A DNA stretch of 64,000 bases from contig JAENZQ010000016.1 in the NCBI GenBank assembly GCA_016841185.1, forward strand, positions 1-64,000, in the 5' to 3' direction. The position numbers and the translations under genes were made by a program. The notes beneath the pieces were generated by a model. It did not search any database. It was not told the DNA's origin and saw nothing but the letters and a program-made list of their open reading frames with translations. Each line of letters starts with the position of its first letter. The stretch's first letter is position 1. This document shows, one piece after another, positions 32,921 to 41,761 of the stretch. The stretch comes from Anaerovorax odorimutans (lineage in GTDB: Bacteria > Bacillota > Clostridia > Peptostreptococcales > JAAYPU01).

Positions 32921-33328
32921 TTATTTTTTGCAACTGCAGGGCATTGCAAAAAAATCTTTGATATTCAGAAGGACATCATGTCCTATTGATTTATAATTCA
33001 TCCTTTTCTTAATATTACTGCTTATGTTCTTTTCATTGATTCTTATATAATCCAAACCCTTTAATTCAGCAGAATTCATCAAGGCTCTCAAGAGAAGATC
33101 CCGATAGATCTCCTGATTTTCTTCATCATCGATAAAAATATTTAACTTCTTTACCCATGCAGTGCTGTCAAGTACTGCATAGTATCCGAATCCCAAAATC
33201 ACATCATCTTCTTTTAGGATTAAGCAATTATCGGTGATCTCTTCCTTATTCAACTTTATCTCATATTCTGATGCTGTTTTTTCCAGTAACATCCGTTCTT
33301 TTTCTTTCATTTTACTTATCTCAATCAT
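32921..33328 (-). CDS. Hypothetical protein, GNAT-like
   Basis: 135-residue soluble protein. The sequence LILKEDDVILGFGYYAV, then VKKLNIFIDDEENQEIYRDLLLRALMNSAE, resembles the beta4-beta5-alpha layout of GNAT acetyltransferases, but the acetyl-CoA loop is not conserved, so the call is weak. It ends in CSCKK. The ATG at 33328 follows AGGAAGGG; a longer frame would overlap the preceding gene. It sits between rluB and mnmM on the same strand. Confidence 0.6.
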   Translation of the reverse strand: MIEISKMKEKERMLLEKTASEYEIKLNKEEITDNCLILKEDDVILGFGYYAVLDSTAWVKKLNIFIDDEENQEIYRDLLLRALMNSAELKGLDYIRINEKNISSNIKKRMNYKSIGHDVLLNIKDFFAMPCSCKK

Positions 33329-33359
33329 GTTATTTCCCTTCCTGTACAACTTTGACGGA

Positions 33360-34064
33360 TCATAAGTTCCGAAGATATTCAATCTCCTTATTTGTCAATT
33401 TCCTATAATGCCCGCTTTTTATTCTTCCCAGCTTTATATCTCCCATAGCAGTCCTTTCCAGTTCAATAACCTTATACCCAACTGCTTTAAACATCCGTCG
33501 AACTTGTCTGTTCTTACCCTCATGTATTTTAATTTCTACCTCTGAACGATTATGCCTGTTTTCAATTATCCTGACAAATGCTTTTGCAGTAATATGATGT
33601 CCGATATCTACTCCGTTTTTCAGTTTATTGATATCTGGCAGGGAAACCATACCTTGTACCGTTACCTGGTAGGTTTTATACACTTTATGCTTTGGATGTG
33701 TCAGTTTATATGCCATTTGGCCGTCATTTGTAAGAAGCAATAATCCGGAAGTATTGTAGTCCAGCCTTCCTACAGGAAATACTCTTGTATCCAAATCCTT
33801 TAACAGATCCATAACCGTTGGCCGGTTCTGTTCATCAGAAACTGTCGTAATATATCCAACAGGTTTATTCAATAATATGTAAACCATCTTTTCGTCCGGT
33901 TTTATCAGATGATTGTCCAGCTCAACTCTATCATTTTCTCTGACCACATATCCCATTTCATCTATAATAACCCCATTAACCCTTATTCTTTTATTTCGGA
34001 TCAATTCCTCTGCTTTTCTTCTTGAGGTTACGCCACAGGAAGCTATATATTTCTGAAGCCTCAT
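33360..34064 (-). CDS. rluB: RluB/RsuA family 16S/23S pseudouridine synthase
   Basis: Large-subunit rRNA pseudouridine synthase (234 residues). N-terminal S4 RNA-binding domain (RLQKYIASCGVTSRRKAEELI, residues 2-22) and catalytic Asp in VGRLDYNTSGLLLLTNDG near 98-115, followed by HEGKNRQVRRMF. RluB (U2605) is likely by length and clostridial context, but RsuA or RluE specificity cannot be excluded. The start at 34064 follows AAAGGAATTGTT. Confidence 0.9.
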   Translation of the reverse strand: MRLQKYIASCGVTSRRKAEELIRNKRIRVNGVIIDEMGYVVRENDRVELDNHLIKPDEKMVYILLNKPVGYITTVSDEQNRPTVMDLLKDLDTRVFPVGRLDYNTSGLLLLTNDGQMAYKLTHPKHKVYKTYQVTVQGMVSLPDINKLKNGVDIGHHITAKAFVRIIENRHNRSEVEIKIHEGKNRQVRRMFKAVGYKVIELERTAMGDIKLGRIKSGHYRKLTNKEIEYLRNL

Positions 34065-34137
34065 AACAATTCCTTTCTGAAATGATAGAATAATGGAAGT
34101 TTCAACATTATGTAAAAACTTCCATAGTGTCATTATA

Positions 34138-35418
34138 TTAGATTATCTTCTCATTGTATATATTTTTCAAATCAAATCTATTTATTCTTTTTTCTATTTT
34201 CTTTACATCTGTAGTATAAAGATCTTTTGCCTTCATTCTTTCAAAATATTCCGATCCTGCAAAAGTATACCGGGTCATAAGCCCTTCTTTCTGATGAATA
34301 TGATCATTGGCATAGGCAATCAAATCTCCGACTGCAATTTGGTCAGGAATGTTTAACATACGAATTCCTTTAAGATACCTAACGCTATTATGTCCTGCCA
34401 ATGATCCTGTAACAATGGCTTCTGTATGGCCAACAAAAAGCCCGGATTTCTCACCGGCGCAAAACAGGTTGTTAATTCCTTTTATTTTCATAAAATCAGT
34501 TCTGGGTGCAATAGATAGGTATCGAATGGAATTACCCTTGCTTCCGGCATAGGGATCAATATATCTGGCATATTCCAGTCCTGGTATTTCACGAAGCTTC
34601 TCAAGAGGATAAAAAGGCGACATCAGCTTTGCATGACCTGTATCCAGCAGAATAACATTATGCGCATATTCTTTTAATGCGTACTGCTGACAGACTTTTA
34701 AATCCAATTTTTCTTCGTGAATATCTTCTTTTTTTAGAGGCAGGACTACCACACCTTTATCATTTAATTCCAGAACGATATTATCGCTGAGAGAACCTTT
34801 GTCAAGCTTGCATGAACCGCTGAAAGCACCATAAGAACCATCTTTTCTTTGTCCCATGATATCATCAATGCCTGCTTTTCGGCTTATACTTACTCTTGGC
34901 CCAAAGGAGGGGCATCTGAGAATGCACATGCAACAGCCATTTCCATACTCAAGGCAATTGCCCATAGGTCCTGTTGAACCGGTGCATTCAATAAACACAT
35001 CTCCCTGAATTTTTGTATCATCCGACAATATCACCGCCGATATTTGCGAGCCTGTTTTTTCTATATCCACTGCTCTTGCTTCCGTCATAACTTGTATTCC
35101 TGACTCCCTAAGATATTTTTTAACTTCAGCTTCTATTTTAGACACATCGTAAAGACTTGCATGTTTATGTCCCGGAAAATCAATGTTCACATGACGAGAT
35201 AATTTATCGGTTATATGGAAGAGATCTCCGGCACCCAAAAGAATATTTTCTTCAGCAGCCGTGTATCTGCCATTATTTCTCATAATGCCTCCTACATTAC
35301 CTAAACCTAAAATCATATCTGTTCTTTCAAGAATTGTAACCCGGGCTCCGGCTTTTTTTGCAGAAACTGCTGCAGCACAACCTGCCCATCCTCCGCCGAT
35401 TATTACAACTTTATACAT
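34138..35418 (-). CDS. FAD-dependent oxidoreductase, GidA/TrmFO-like, with Cys cluster
   Basis: Flavoprotein of 426 residues. The N-terminal Rossmann motif is KVVIIGGGWAGCAAAVSAKKAG. A cysteine-rich motif, GNGCCMCILRCPSFGPR near 165, and a C-terminal FAD motif (INNLFCAGEKSGLFVGHTEAIVTG) follow. The overall layout is that of GidA/TrmFO-type folate- or NADH-dependent flavoproteins, but it is not a standard TrmFO. Its gene overlaps the upstream iron-sulfur reductase gene by eight bases, so the two products probably form a complex. The substrate is unknown. Confidence 0.8.
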   Translation of the reverse strand: MYKVVIIGGGWAGCAAAVSAKKAGARVTILERTDMILGLGNVGGIMRNNGRYTAAEENILLGAGDLFHITDKLSRHVNIDFPGHKHASLYDVSKIEAEVKKYLRESGIQVMTEARAVDIEKTGSQISAVILSDDTKIQGDVFIECTGSTGPMGNCLEYGNGCCMCILRCPSFGPRVSISRKAGIDDIMGQRKDGSYGAFSGSCKLDKGSLSDNIVLELNDKGVVVLPLKKEDIHEEKLDLKVCQQYALKEYAHNVILLDTGHAKLMSPFYPLEKLREIPGLEYARYIDPYAGSKGNSIRYLSIAPRTDFMKIKGINNLFCAGEKSGLFVGHTEAIVTGSLAGHNSVRYLKGIRMLNIPDQIAVGDLIAYANDHIHQKEGLMTRYTFAGSEYFERMKAKDLYTTDVKKIEKRINRFDLKNIYNEKII

Positions 35419-36376
35419 TTTTCTGCCCCCTCTTTGCAACTTCTTCACCTTTCATCTGACATTTACACATTTTAATAACTTTCCCATCTTCGGTTTTAAC
35501 TGAACACGCCCCGCAAACACCTTCTCCGCAGCACATGTTAAAATTATTAACTACGGCATAATCCTTATAATAACCAATGGATTTCAATAACGCATCAAAA
35601 ATGGAAATATATTTATCTGAAGTAAAAATGACGATTTTCTCATAATCCTTTTTCTTTATCAAATCTTTAATAATATCTAAATCCTTTCGGTCTTTAAAAT
35701 TCATATCTTGGACATTAACATGGCAACCGGATAAATATTCTTCAGCAAAATCATTTCGCAGCCTGTTCATATCAGCCATCAAATCTATCTCGCAATGCCC
35801 GTCAAAGTATTTCACTAATTTGACCGCAGGTGCCATGCCCATACTTTTAGCGAGCACCAGCATTTTTCCGCCCAATGCATCCTTTATATTTTTAAGTCCC
35901 AGTAAACCGTTTCGATAGGGGCCCCTTATAATTAATGATTCCTCCGCTTTGATTATTTTTTTTGTTTTCGCAGATATGGTTTTTACCGCAATATGAATCT
36001 CTCCTTTTCCCGGGTCGGTATCCATTATGGAAATGGGGACATCATAAATAGACCGATCTTCCGGATTTCTGACAAAAATATATGTTCCAGGGTATTTAAA
36101 TCGTTGAACCAAATACTTATCCGTTTTTAAAACAAGAACTTCTACCTCATGATATGACTTTCTATTGACTATCCTTGCATTAATATCTTCACGGAGATTT
36201 TTTACCTGCTTCCCGTTCCAGATAAATTCATTATATATACAGACACCCGCCCATCTGCAATCACAATAATCAAGTCCTTTCAGCCTGGTACAGGTCATAC
36301 AATCATTTGTAAGAGCTAAGTAACAAGGACAATTCTCACTTCCTGCATCTACACATTCAAAAAAAGACCCATCCAT
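35411..36376 (-). CDS. FNR-like electron transfer protein with 2Fe-2S and N-terminal Cys cluster
   Basis: 321 residues. A ferredoxin-reductase-like fold of the PyrK/sulfide dehydrogenase type is followed by a C-terminal 2Fe-2S motif (CCGEGVCGACS, then CKC). The N terminus has eight cysteines within 40 residues (8, 16, 18, 26, 29, 38, 40, 46), enough for one or two extra clusters and not part of PyrK. The flavin motif is a variant (YDVPISI instead of RPISI). It likely passes electrons from NAD(P)H to the adjacent flavoprotein. A pyrimidine role is unlikely because no pyrD is near. Confidence 0.75.
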   Translation of the reverse strand: MDGSFFECVDAGSENCPCYLALTNDCMTCTRLKGLDYCDCRWAGVCIYNEFIWNGKQVKNLREDINARIVNRKSYHEVEVLVLKTDKYLVQRFKYPGTYIFVRNPEDRSIYDVPISIMDTDPGKGEIHIAVKTISAKTKKIIKAEESLIIRGPYRNGLLGLKNIKDALGGKMLVLAKSMGMAPAVKLVKYFDGHCEIDLMADMNRLRNDFAEEYLSGCHVNVQDMNFKDRKDLDIIKDLIKKKDYEKIVIFTSDKYISIFDALLKSIGYYKDYAVVNNFNMCCGEGVCGACSVKTEDGKVIKMCKCQMKGEEVAKRGQKNV

Positions 36377-36487
36377 TATAATCCTCCTGATTTTTTTGAA
36401 ATTTATAATAATAAGGTATTTTTTTTATTACAATTGTGTTACAATGTTTATGGTATGATTTACTAAACAACTGGAGGATAAGTATCT

Positions 36488-37423
36488 ATGAAGAGTTCAC
36501 TTATAGCTAAAATTAAAAAGCTATATCATGATTATTATTCATTAATATTTATTCCTGATAACGGCAGGCCTTTCTTTGAAGTCAAATTAAGGAAACTTTA
36601 TTTAATTATATTTTTGATAGCTGTAGTTTCCTCCGCAACTTATTCAATCATTCTCACAAATATCACGACTTTGTCATATACAACTCTCACATCTAAAGAA
36701 ATCCATGCTGATAAGCTGGAAACTTCCACAAACAATCAAATACAGCATATTCAAAAACTCGAGCAAGAGATTGATCATATCAATGCTAAAATAAATACTT
36801 TGGACAGCCTGGAAGTCAGCATACGAAATATTGTCGGACTTTCTGAACAGCCTGTTTCAATGGAAGTGAGCCGTTCTTCCGGACGCCGCAGCGAATTCAA
36901 TAAGGAACAGATGGATTTAACAAATCAAGCAAATAATATAAATGAAGTAAAAAATATCAACATAAAACTGGACTCAAAGATTGAAGAAATGAATACTCTT
37001 ATCAAGGAAGTCGAAGAATGTTTAAAATATCTGGAAGCTTATCCTGACCGTTGGCCAACATGGGGAAGAATCACTTCCGGTTACGGATGGCGAATCCATC
37101 CCATTTATAGAAAGAGTGATTTCCATACAGGTATTGATATCGCAAATTCATATAAAACGCCTATTTACGCTTCAGGTGCCGGTAAAGTAATATTTTCAGG
37201 TTATAAAAACGGATACGGAAGAACTGTAATTATTGATCACGGATATGGCTATAAAACTGTTTACGGACATAATTCTGTTCTTCTTGTGGACAAGGGAGAC
37301 TGGGTAGAAAAAGGTGAACAAATTGCCAAAATGGGCAGCACCGGTACAAGCACCGGAAATCACTGCCACTTTGAGGTGATACAAAACGGCAGTACCATCA
37401 ATCCATATGAGACATTGAAATAA
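36488..37423 (+). CDS. Membrane-anchored M23 (LytM) peptidase
   Basis: Cell-wall endopeptidase or regulator (311 residues). One membrane helix (about 37-58), a coiled coil (about 75-110 and 155-180) and a C-terminal LytM domain with zinc ligands: HTGID near 217-221 and HCHFEV near 292. All ligands are present, so it should be active. SpoIIQ-like proteins share this layout, but no direct sporulation link is seen. The start ATG follows GGAGG. Confidence 0.9.
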   Translation: MKSSLIAKIKKLYHDYYSLIFIPDNGRPFFEVKLRKLYLIIFLIAVVSSATYSIILTNITTLSYTTLTSKEIHADKLETSTNNQIQHIQKLEQEIDHINAKINTLDSLEVSIRNIVGLSEQPVSMEVSRSSGRRSEFNKEQMDLTNQANNINEVKNINIKLDSKIEEMNTLIKEVEECLKYLEAYPDRWPTWGRITSGYGWRIHPIYRKSDFHTGIDIANSYKTPIYASGAGKVIFSGYKNGYGRTVIIDHGYGYKTVYGHNSVLLVDKGDWVEKGEQIAKMGSTGTSTGNHCHFEVIQNGSTINPYETLK

Positions 37424-37441
37424 TGGATTATGATTAAATCA

Positions 37442-37471
37442 GAGGTTAGAGGTTAGCGGTTAGAGGTTAGG
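37442..37471. repeat. Heptamer array (GAGGTTA)4
   Basis: Four units, GAGGTTA GAGGTTA GCGGTTA GAGGTTA: the reverse complement of the array at position 1. It abuts a palindrome. Confidence 0.9.
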
Positions 37472-37475
37472 GATA

Positions 37476-37535
37476 GGTAGAAATTTAGCTGCAGCTAAAT
37501 TTCTACCATAAATCTTAAATCATAAATCTTAGGCC
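37476..37535. repeat. Perfect 32-base palindrome with right-hand TTAAATC heptamers
   Basis: GGTAGAAATTTAGCTG and its exact complement lie back to back at 37476-37507. They are followed by ATAAATCTTAAATCATAAATCTTA, three or so heptamers. Confidence 0.85.
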
Positions 37536-37547
37536 TTATTTTTTTTG

Positions 37548-37578
37548 TGTCATTGCGAGCACAGCGAAGCAACCTCTG
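37548..37578. repeat. REP-like fragment (CATTGCGAG...GCGAAGCAA)
   Basis: GTCATTGCGAGC, then ACAGCGAAGCAACCT, closely resembles the dispersed CATTGCGAGCGAAGCGAAGCAATC repeat known from many bacterial genomes. A (CTGTCAC)2 heptamer follows at 37576-37592. Confidence 0.6.
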
Positions 37579-37613
37579 TCACCTGTCACCTGTTTACGTT
37601 CAGTTTATGGATT

Positions 37614-37645
37614 AAGATTTTGCAATATTGCAAAATCTTTTTTAC
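37614..37645. terminator. Palindromic terminator between the M23 gene and dac
   Basis: AAGATTTTGCAAT and its exact complement, followed by TTTTTT on the plus strand. Member of the ATTTTGC/GCAAAAT palindrome family. The remaining 120 bp of this 344-bp gap hold nothing I recognise. Confidence 0.75.
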
Positions 37646-37767
37646 CCGCCACTACATTTTTCATTTTGAAAGACTGATTATCCTTTTCAATGATTTATTG
37701 AAACAACGAAGATCTTGCTAATGAAAAAACATCCTTAAATTTTAAAAACTGGTACCTGTTCTCAATA

Positions 37768-38904
37768 TCATTTGCCAATTGCCTTTTGAATCTTATCAAT
37801 AGTTATACTTTTAATAAATCCTATAAAATTATTCTCATAGTCCACATCTTCTCTGGTGATGATATCTACAGTACTCAGCAGATCCTTTCCTAAATATATT
37901 TTAGCTGTACCAATAACCTGTTTTCTCTTAAAAGGAGCAGTCAACTGGTCTTCAAGCGAATATAATACGGCTACATCATCTAATTCCTGGTCTTGCAAAG
38001 GCAAAACAACCTCTTTTTTTGCTATAATTTTTGTTTCTTCTTTTGTTCCGTTCTTTATGGGTACAGTCTTGAAAATTTGATTTTTATCTATAATTTTAAC
38101 AGGTTTGTAAGTATTAAAAGTGTGATTCATTAAATGATAAGCATCATTAAACCAGTTTGGATCATTTAGTACAACACATATAACTTCCATATTGTCTTTT
38201 TTTGCAGATGCTACCAAACATCTTCCTGCATTCCTTGTATATCCTATTTTAACTCCGGTTCCGCCGTTATACTGTGATAGAACCTTATTCTTATTATAAA
38301 AATACTTATATCGGTTTCCTTCTCTTTCAGCAATCCATAATTTCGTTCCTACAATCTTTCTGAATACTTTATTTTTCATGGCTTCTCTTGAAATCAGCGC
38401 CAAATCATAAGCGGTAGTATAATGTTCAGATGCAGTCAATCCATGAGGGTTTGCAAAAGAGCTGTTTAAGGCACCCAGTTCAACAGCCTTTTCATTCATC
38501 ATTTCTACGAAATTATCAACGCTTCCGCCGATATGTTTTGCAATGGTGCAAGCAGCATCATTTCCGGAACATAACATAAGACCATACAATAAATCTCTGA
38601 GGCTTAAGTCTTCTCCTCCTTGAAGATAAATAGAAGATCCCTCTATATTTGTGGTTTCATCTGTCACTTTAACTAAATCATCCAGGTTTCCGTTCTCTAT
38701 AGCAACAAGAGCCGTCAAAATTTTAGTAGTGCTTGCCATAGGAAGCTGTTTTCCAATATTCTTTTGGTATAGCATCCTTCCTGTTTCCATGTCTAAAACA
38801 ATGGCACTCTGAGCTGAAACAGACGGCTCAGAAGCATAAGAAATATTCATATTTAAGATGCTAAATATCAATAATAATATAAAAAATTTATAACGATTTT
38901 TCAT
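37768..38904 (-). CDS. dacF: D-alanyl-D-alanine carboxypeptidase (DacF/PBP5 type), KIG variant
   Basis: Trims the terminal D-Ala from peptidoglycan pentapeptides (378 residues). Signal peptide about 1-24 (ends SYASEP). SxxK motif MASTTK near 57-61 and SxN motif LCSGNDAAC near 112-119. The third motif is GVKIGYTRNAG near 219-229, with Ile in place of Thr. Family members normally have KTG, so activity may be altered. C-terminal beta domain is present. A second, conventional paralogue lies at 40528-41679. Confidence 0.9.
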   Translation of the reverse strand: MKNRYKFFILLLIFSILNMNISYASEPSVSAQSAIVLDMETGRMLYQKNIGKQLPMASTTKILTALVAIENGNLDDLVKVTDETTNIEGSSIYLQGGEDLSLRDLLYGLMLCSGNDAACTIAKHIGGSVDNFVEMMNEKAVELGALNSSFANPHGLTASEHYTTAYDLALISREAMKNKVFRKIVGTKLWIAEREGNRYKYFYNKNKVLSQYNGGTGVKIGYTRNAGRCLVASAKKDNMEVICVVLNDPNWFNDAYHLMNHTFNTYKPVKIIDKNQIFKTVPIKNGTKEETKIIAKKEVVLPLQDQELDDVAVLYSLEDQLTAPFKRKQVIGTAKIYLGKDLLSTVDIITREDVDYENNFIGFIKSITIDKIQKAIGK

Positions 38905-39029
38905 TTTTATACATCAACTCCTTCATTATGCTATATTTATTTTTGCCTGCATTAACAGAGTTATTACTAGTAACTTTTTCATGAATTAGAACAAAGCATT
39001 CAAAAATGAGCATCATAGGAATTAAAAAA

Positions 39030-39048
39030 GAAGCTTTTGTTAAGCTTC
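39030..39048 (-). terminator. Terminator of scpAB
   Basis: GAAGCTT/AAGCTTC stem overlapping the last codons of scpB, followed on the minus strand by TTTTTTAATTCC. Confidence 0.75.
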
Positions 39049-39615
39049 CTGAAAGTCAAGCATCATTTGCTGGGCTTCTTCATCTTCCCTTGATATAATA
39101 TTTTCTATTTCTTCAATATCCGGTAAATCTGAAAGGTTTTTGAAACCGAATTTTTGTAAAAATAATTCTGTTGTGCCGTACAGAATCGGCCTTCCGATTT
39201 TATCCTCTCTGCCTTTTTCTTCTATAAGACCTTTCAGCAGAAGACCTTCCAATACTCTTAAGCTTTTTATCCCTCTTATCTCCTCGATCTCAGCTTTTGT
39301 AATCGGCTGTTTATAAGCAATTATAGCTAAAGTTTCTAACGCAGATTGAGATAATTTTCTTTCTTTTAAAGGAGAACAGAGCTTTTCTATATAATCATAA
39401 TTTTCTTTTTTGGTACCGAATTGAAATTTCTTATCAATTTGTATAATTTGGATACCTCTGTTTTGCATCATATATTCATTCTGTAATTCCACAAAGCAAT
39501 CATATACTTGCTTCTTATCACACTCGAGGACATCTGCAGCTGTTTTATAATCTAATGGCTCTCCCCAAATAAACATCATGGATTCCAAAGCAGATTTAAT
39601 GGCTGAACGCTTCAT
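39040..39615 (-). CDS. scpB: Segregation and condensation protein B
   Basis: Kleisin-associated winged-helix protein (191 residues) of the SMC-ScpAB condensin complex. The tandem winged helices contain SAIKSALESMMFIWGEPL near 3-20 and ALETLAIIAYKQPITKAEIEEIRG near 92-115. Its start overlaps the scpA stop by four bases. Confidence 0.96.
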   Translation of the reverse strand: MKRSAIKSALESMMFIWGEPLDYKTAADVLECDKKQVYDCFVELQNEYMMQNRGIQIIQIDKKFQFGTKKENYDYIEKLCSPLKERKLSQSALETLAIIAYKQPITKAEIEEIRGIKSLRVLEGLLLKGLIEEKGREDKIGRPILYGTTELFLQKFGFKNLSDLPDIEEIENIISREDEEAQQMMLDFQEA

Positions 39616-40358
39616 GATACTTTCTCTCCTTCAATATTTTTTATTATTACGATTTTTCCAAAAATAACATGTTGTTGAACTTTGATAAAGCTCTGCTTTA
39701 ACAGTTCAAGTACAGCCAGAAATGTCAAAATTACTTCATGTCTGTCACAATCGTCATGAATTAGATTGTAAAAATCTATTTTCTTTTTCTGTTTAAAAAG
39801 ATTTTTAATCTGAGCAATTTTATCTTCAATACTGATCACTTCTTTTTCTGCTTCCGTATATTGTTTTTGAATATCGAATATCTTTTTTTTCTTTTCCAGA
39901 AATATATTAAATGCTTGCACAAATTGATCCAGATCTAAATCTATAAAGACATGATCTTCATAACTTGATACAATATCTTCTTTAACTTTATACAGTATTT
40001 TACTGTTTTCTTCATGGTTCTCTTTAAAAACTTCCGCTGCATTTTTATATTTTTTGTATTCCAATATTTTTTGAACGAGTAGAGAGCGTGGATCGATCTC
40101 TTCGTTGTCCGTAATCAAATTTGATTCTTTTACAGGCAGCAGCATTTTTGACTTGATTTCGAGTAATGTTGCCGCCAACACTAAAAATTCACTGACAACT
40201 TCAAGGTTTAAATCCTGCATCATATCGATATAATCAATATACTGAGAAGTTATTTCAGATATGCGAATATCATAAATATCCATTTGTGCCTTTTCTATCA
40301 AGTACACTAATAAATCAAACGGACCTTCAAAGACTTCTAATTTGACATTATAAGCCAT
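39612..40358 (-). CDS. scpA: Segregation and condensation protein A
   Basis: Kleisin subunit (248 residues) that bridges the SMC dimer. N-terminal YNVKLEVFEGPFDLLVYLIEK is diagnostic, as is LEVVSEFLVLAATLLEIKSKMLLP near 55-78. The start at 40358 was chosen because GAGGTG precedes it; an upstream in-frame codon lies inside that site. Confidence 0.96.
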   Translation of the reverse strand: MAYNVKLEVFEGPFDLLVYLIEKAQMDIYDIRISEITSQYIDYIDMMQDLNLEVVSEFLVLAATLLEIKSKMLLPVKESNLITDNEEIDPRSLLVQKILEYKKYKNAAEVFKENHEENSKILYKVKEDIVSSYEDHVFIDLDLDQFVQAFNIFLEKKKKIFDIQKQYTEAEKEVISIEDKIAQIKNLFKQKKKIDFYNLIHDDCDRHEVILTFLAVLELLKQSFIKVQQHVIFGKIVIIKNIEGEKVS

Positions 40359-40468
40359 TTTTTGCACCTCAGTAAGTAATTATCTTTCATATTATAACAC
40401 AACATCACTGCCTTGTCAGCGAAAACAGCAGAGGCAGTCCTTTGTATTCCTCTTTTTTATAAATAATT

Positions 40469-40500
40469 AAAAGATTTTGCCAACGTTGCAAAATCTTTTT
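40469..40500 (-). terminator. Palindromic terminator after the second dac gene
   Basis: AAAAGATTTTGC-CAAC pairs with GTTGCAAAATCTTTT with one bulged C. Same ATTTTGC/GCAAAAT family as 37614 and 53820. Confidence 0.65.
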
Positions 40501-40527
40501 AAAATTCTATCAATTTATGAATCTTAT

Positions 40528-41679
40528 TTACATAATATTTCTAAAGAGTTTGAAATAAAGCGTGAATATACCTGCTCTTCCAACATCTTTTTCACATATT
40601 ATGGGGTAAGTTTTATAGATCTCATCATTCTTAAAAATAACAATTTCGCCTACAACATCTCCCTTTTTTAATGGCGCTGAAATATTTTCTTCAATATGAA
40701 TCTCTTTATTAATAGACTGTTTTTCTTCTTTTCTAACCAATATACTTATTTTATTTTCTGATATTCCATTGATATAATCCGAATCACCCTTATCTACCTT
40801 TATTTTGCCTAAAACCTGATTTTCTCCTGCAATATTAATACTCTCAAAGGCTGCAAAACCGTAATCCAATAATTTGGAGGATTCATTAAATCTGATTTTA
40901 GATGTAGGAGAGCCCAATACTACTGATATCAATGTCATATTTTCCTTTGTTGCTGATGCGGATAAACAGTATCCGGCTTCTCCCGTATACCCGGTTTTAA
41001 TGCCATTGGCTCCGGGGTAAGTTTTAATTAATCTGTTTGTATTGGTGATCTCAAGGTTTGTCTGTTCTTTCGTAGGTAATCCTACTTTTATAGAGGTCAT
41101 CCACGTCGTTAACCATTCATGTATTCTCGGGTATTTCAGCAATTCTTTTGACATTAGTGAAATATCATATGCACTGCTGTAATGTCCTTCTGCAGGCAGT
41201 CCATTGGTATTGACAAAGTTAGTATTCATCATGCCCAGTAATTCTGCTTTTTCGTTCATTTTTTTTACAAAAACTTCTTCTGTTCCTGCAATATATTCCC
41301 CTACTGCAACACAGGCATCATTTGCAGAGCAGATGGAAATCCCTTTCAACAGTGTTTCTAAAGATTGCTGTTCGCCCTCTTCCATATAAAGTTGACTTCC
41401 CCCCATACTTGCCGCTCTGGGACTTATTGTCACCATATCTGTCAATGCTACATGTCCGGATTCAATTGCTTCCATTGCAAGTAGCATGGTCATTATTTTT
41501 GTTACACTTGCCATAGGCAGTTTTTCATGAGGGTTTTTTTCATATATTACTTCTCCGCTATTTGCATCTATTAAAATTGCTGATTTTGCATTAACATCAA
41601 ACTCCATTGCAAATAATGGAAATGGTATAGCAAGTGAGAATATCATAGTGAAAATAATAACCCGTACAAATTTTTTCAT
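40528..41679 (-). CDS. dacF: D-alanyl-D-alanine carboxypeptidase (DacF/PBP5 type)
   Basis: 383 residues. Signal peptide about 1-24 (ends PLFAMEF). Motifs SxxK MASVTK near 57-62, SxN ICSANDAC near 113-120 and KTG GIKTGYTGEAGYC near 220-232 are all canonical. Position next to pdp-deoB-xerD-spoIIM matches the dacF gene that commonly lies near spoIIA in Clostridia and Bacillus, so a spore-cortex role is plausible. Confidence 0.93.
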   Translation of the reverse strand: MKKFVRVIIFTMIFSLAIPFPLFAMEFDVNAKSAILIDANSGEVIYEKNPHEKLPMASVTKIMTMLLAMEAIESGHVALTDMVTISPRAASMGGSQLYMEEGEQQSLETLLKGISICSANDACVAVGEYIAGTEEVFVKKMNEKAELLGMMNTNFVNTNGLPAEGHYSSAYDISLMSKELLKYPRIHEWLTTWMTSIKVGLPTKEQTNLEITNTNRLIKTYPGANGIKTGYTGEAGYCLSASATKENMTLISVVLGSPTSKIRFNESSKLLDYGFAAFESINIAGENQVLGKIKVDKGDSDYINGISENKISILVRKEEKQSINKEIHIEENISAPLKKGDVVGEIVIFKNDEIYKTYPIICEKDVGRAGIFTLYFKLFRNIM

Positions 41680-41761
41680 TTTTTACAGCCTCCTTTTTCT
41701 TTTTATTTTTTCCTCTCATATATGGGTTATTCCGAAAAAGGGACTGTACTATTAGGCAGTT

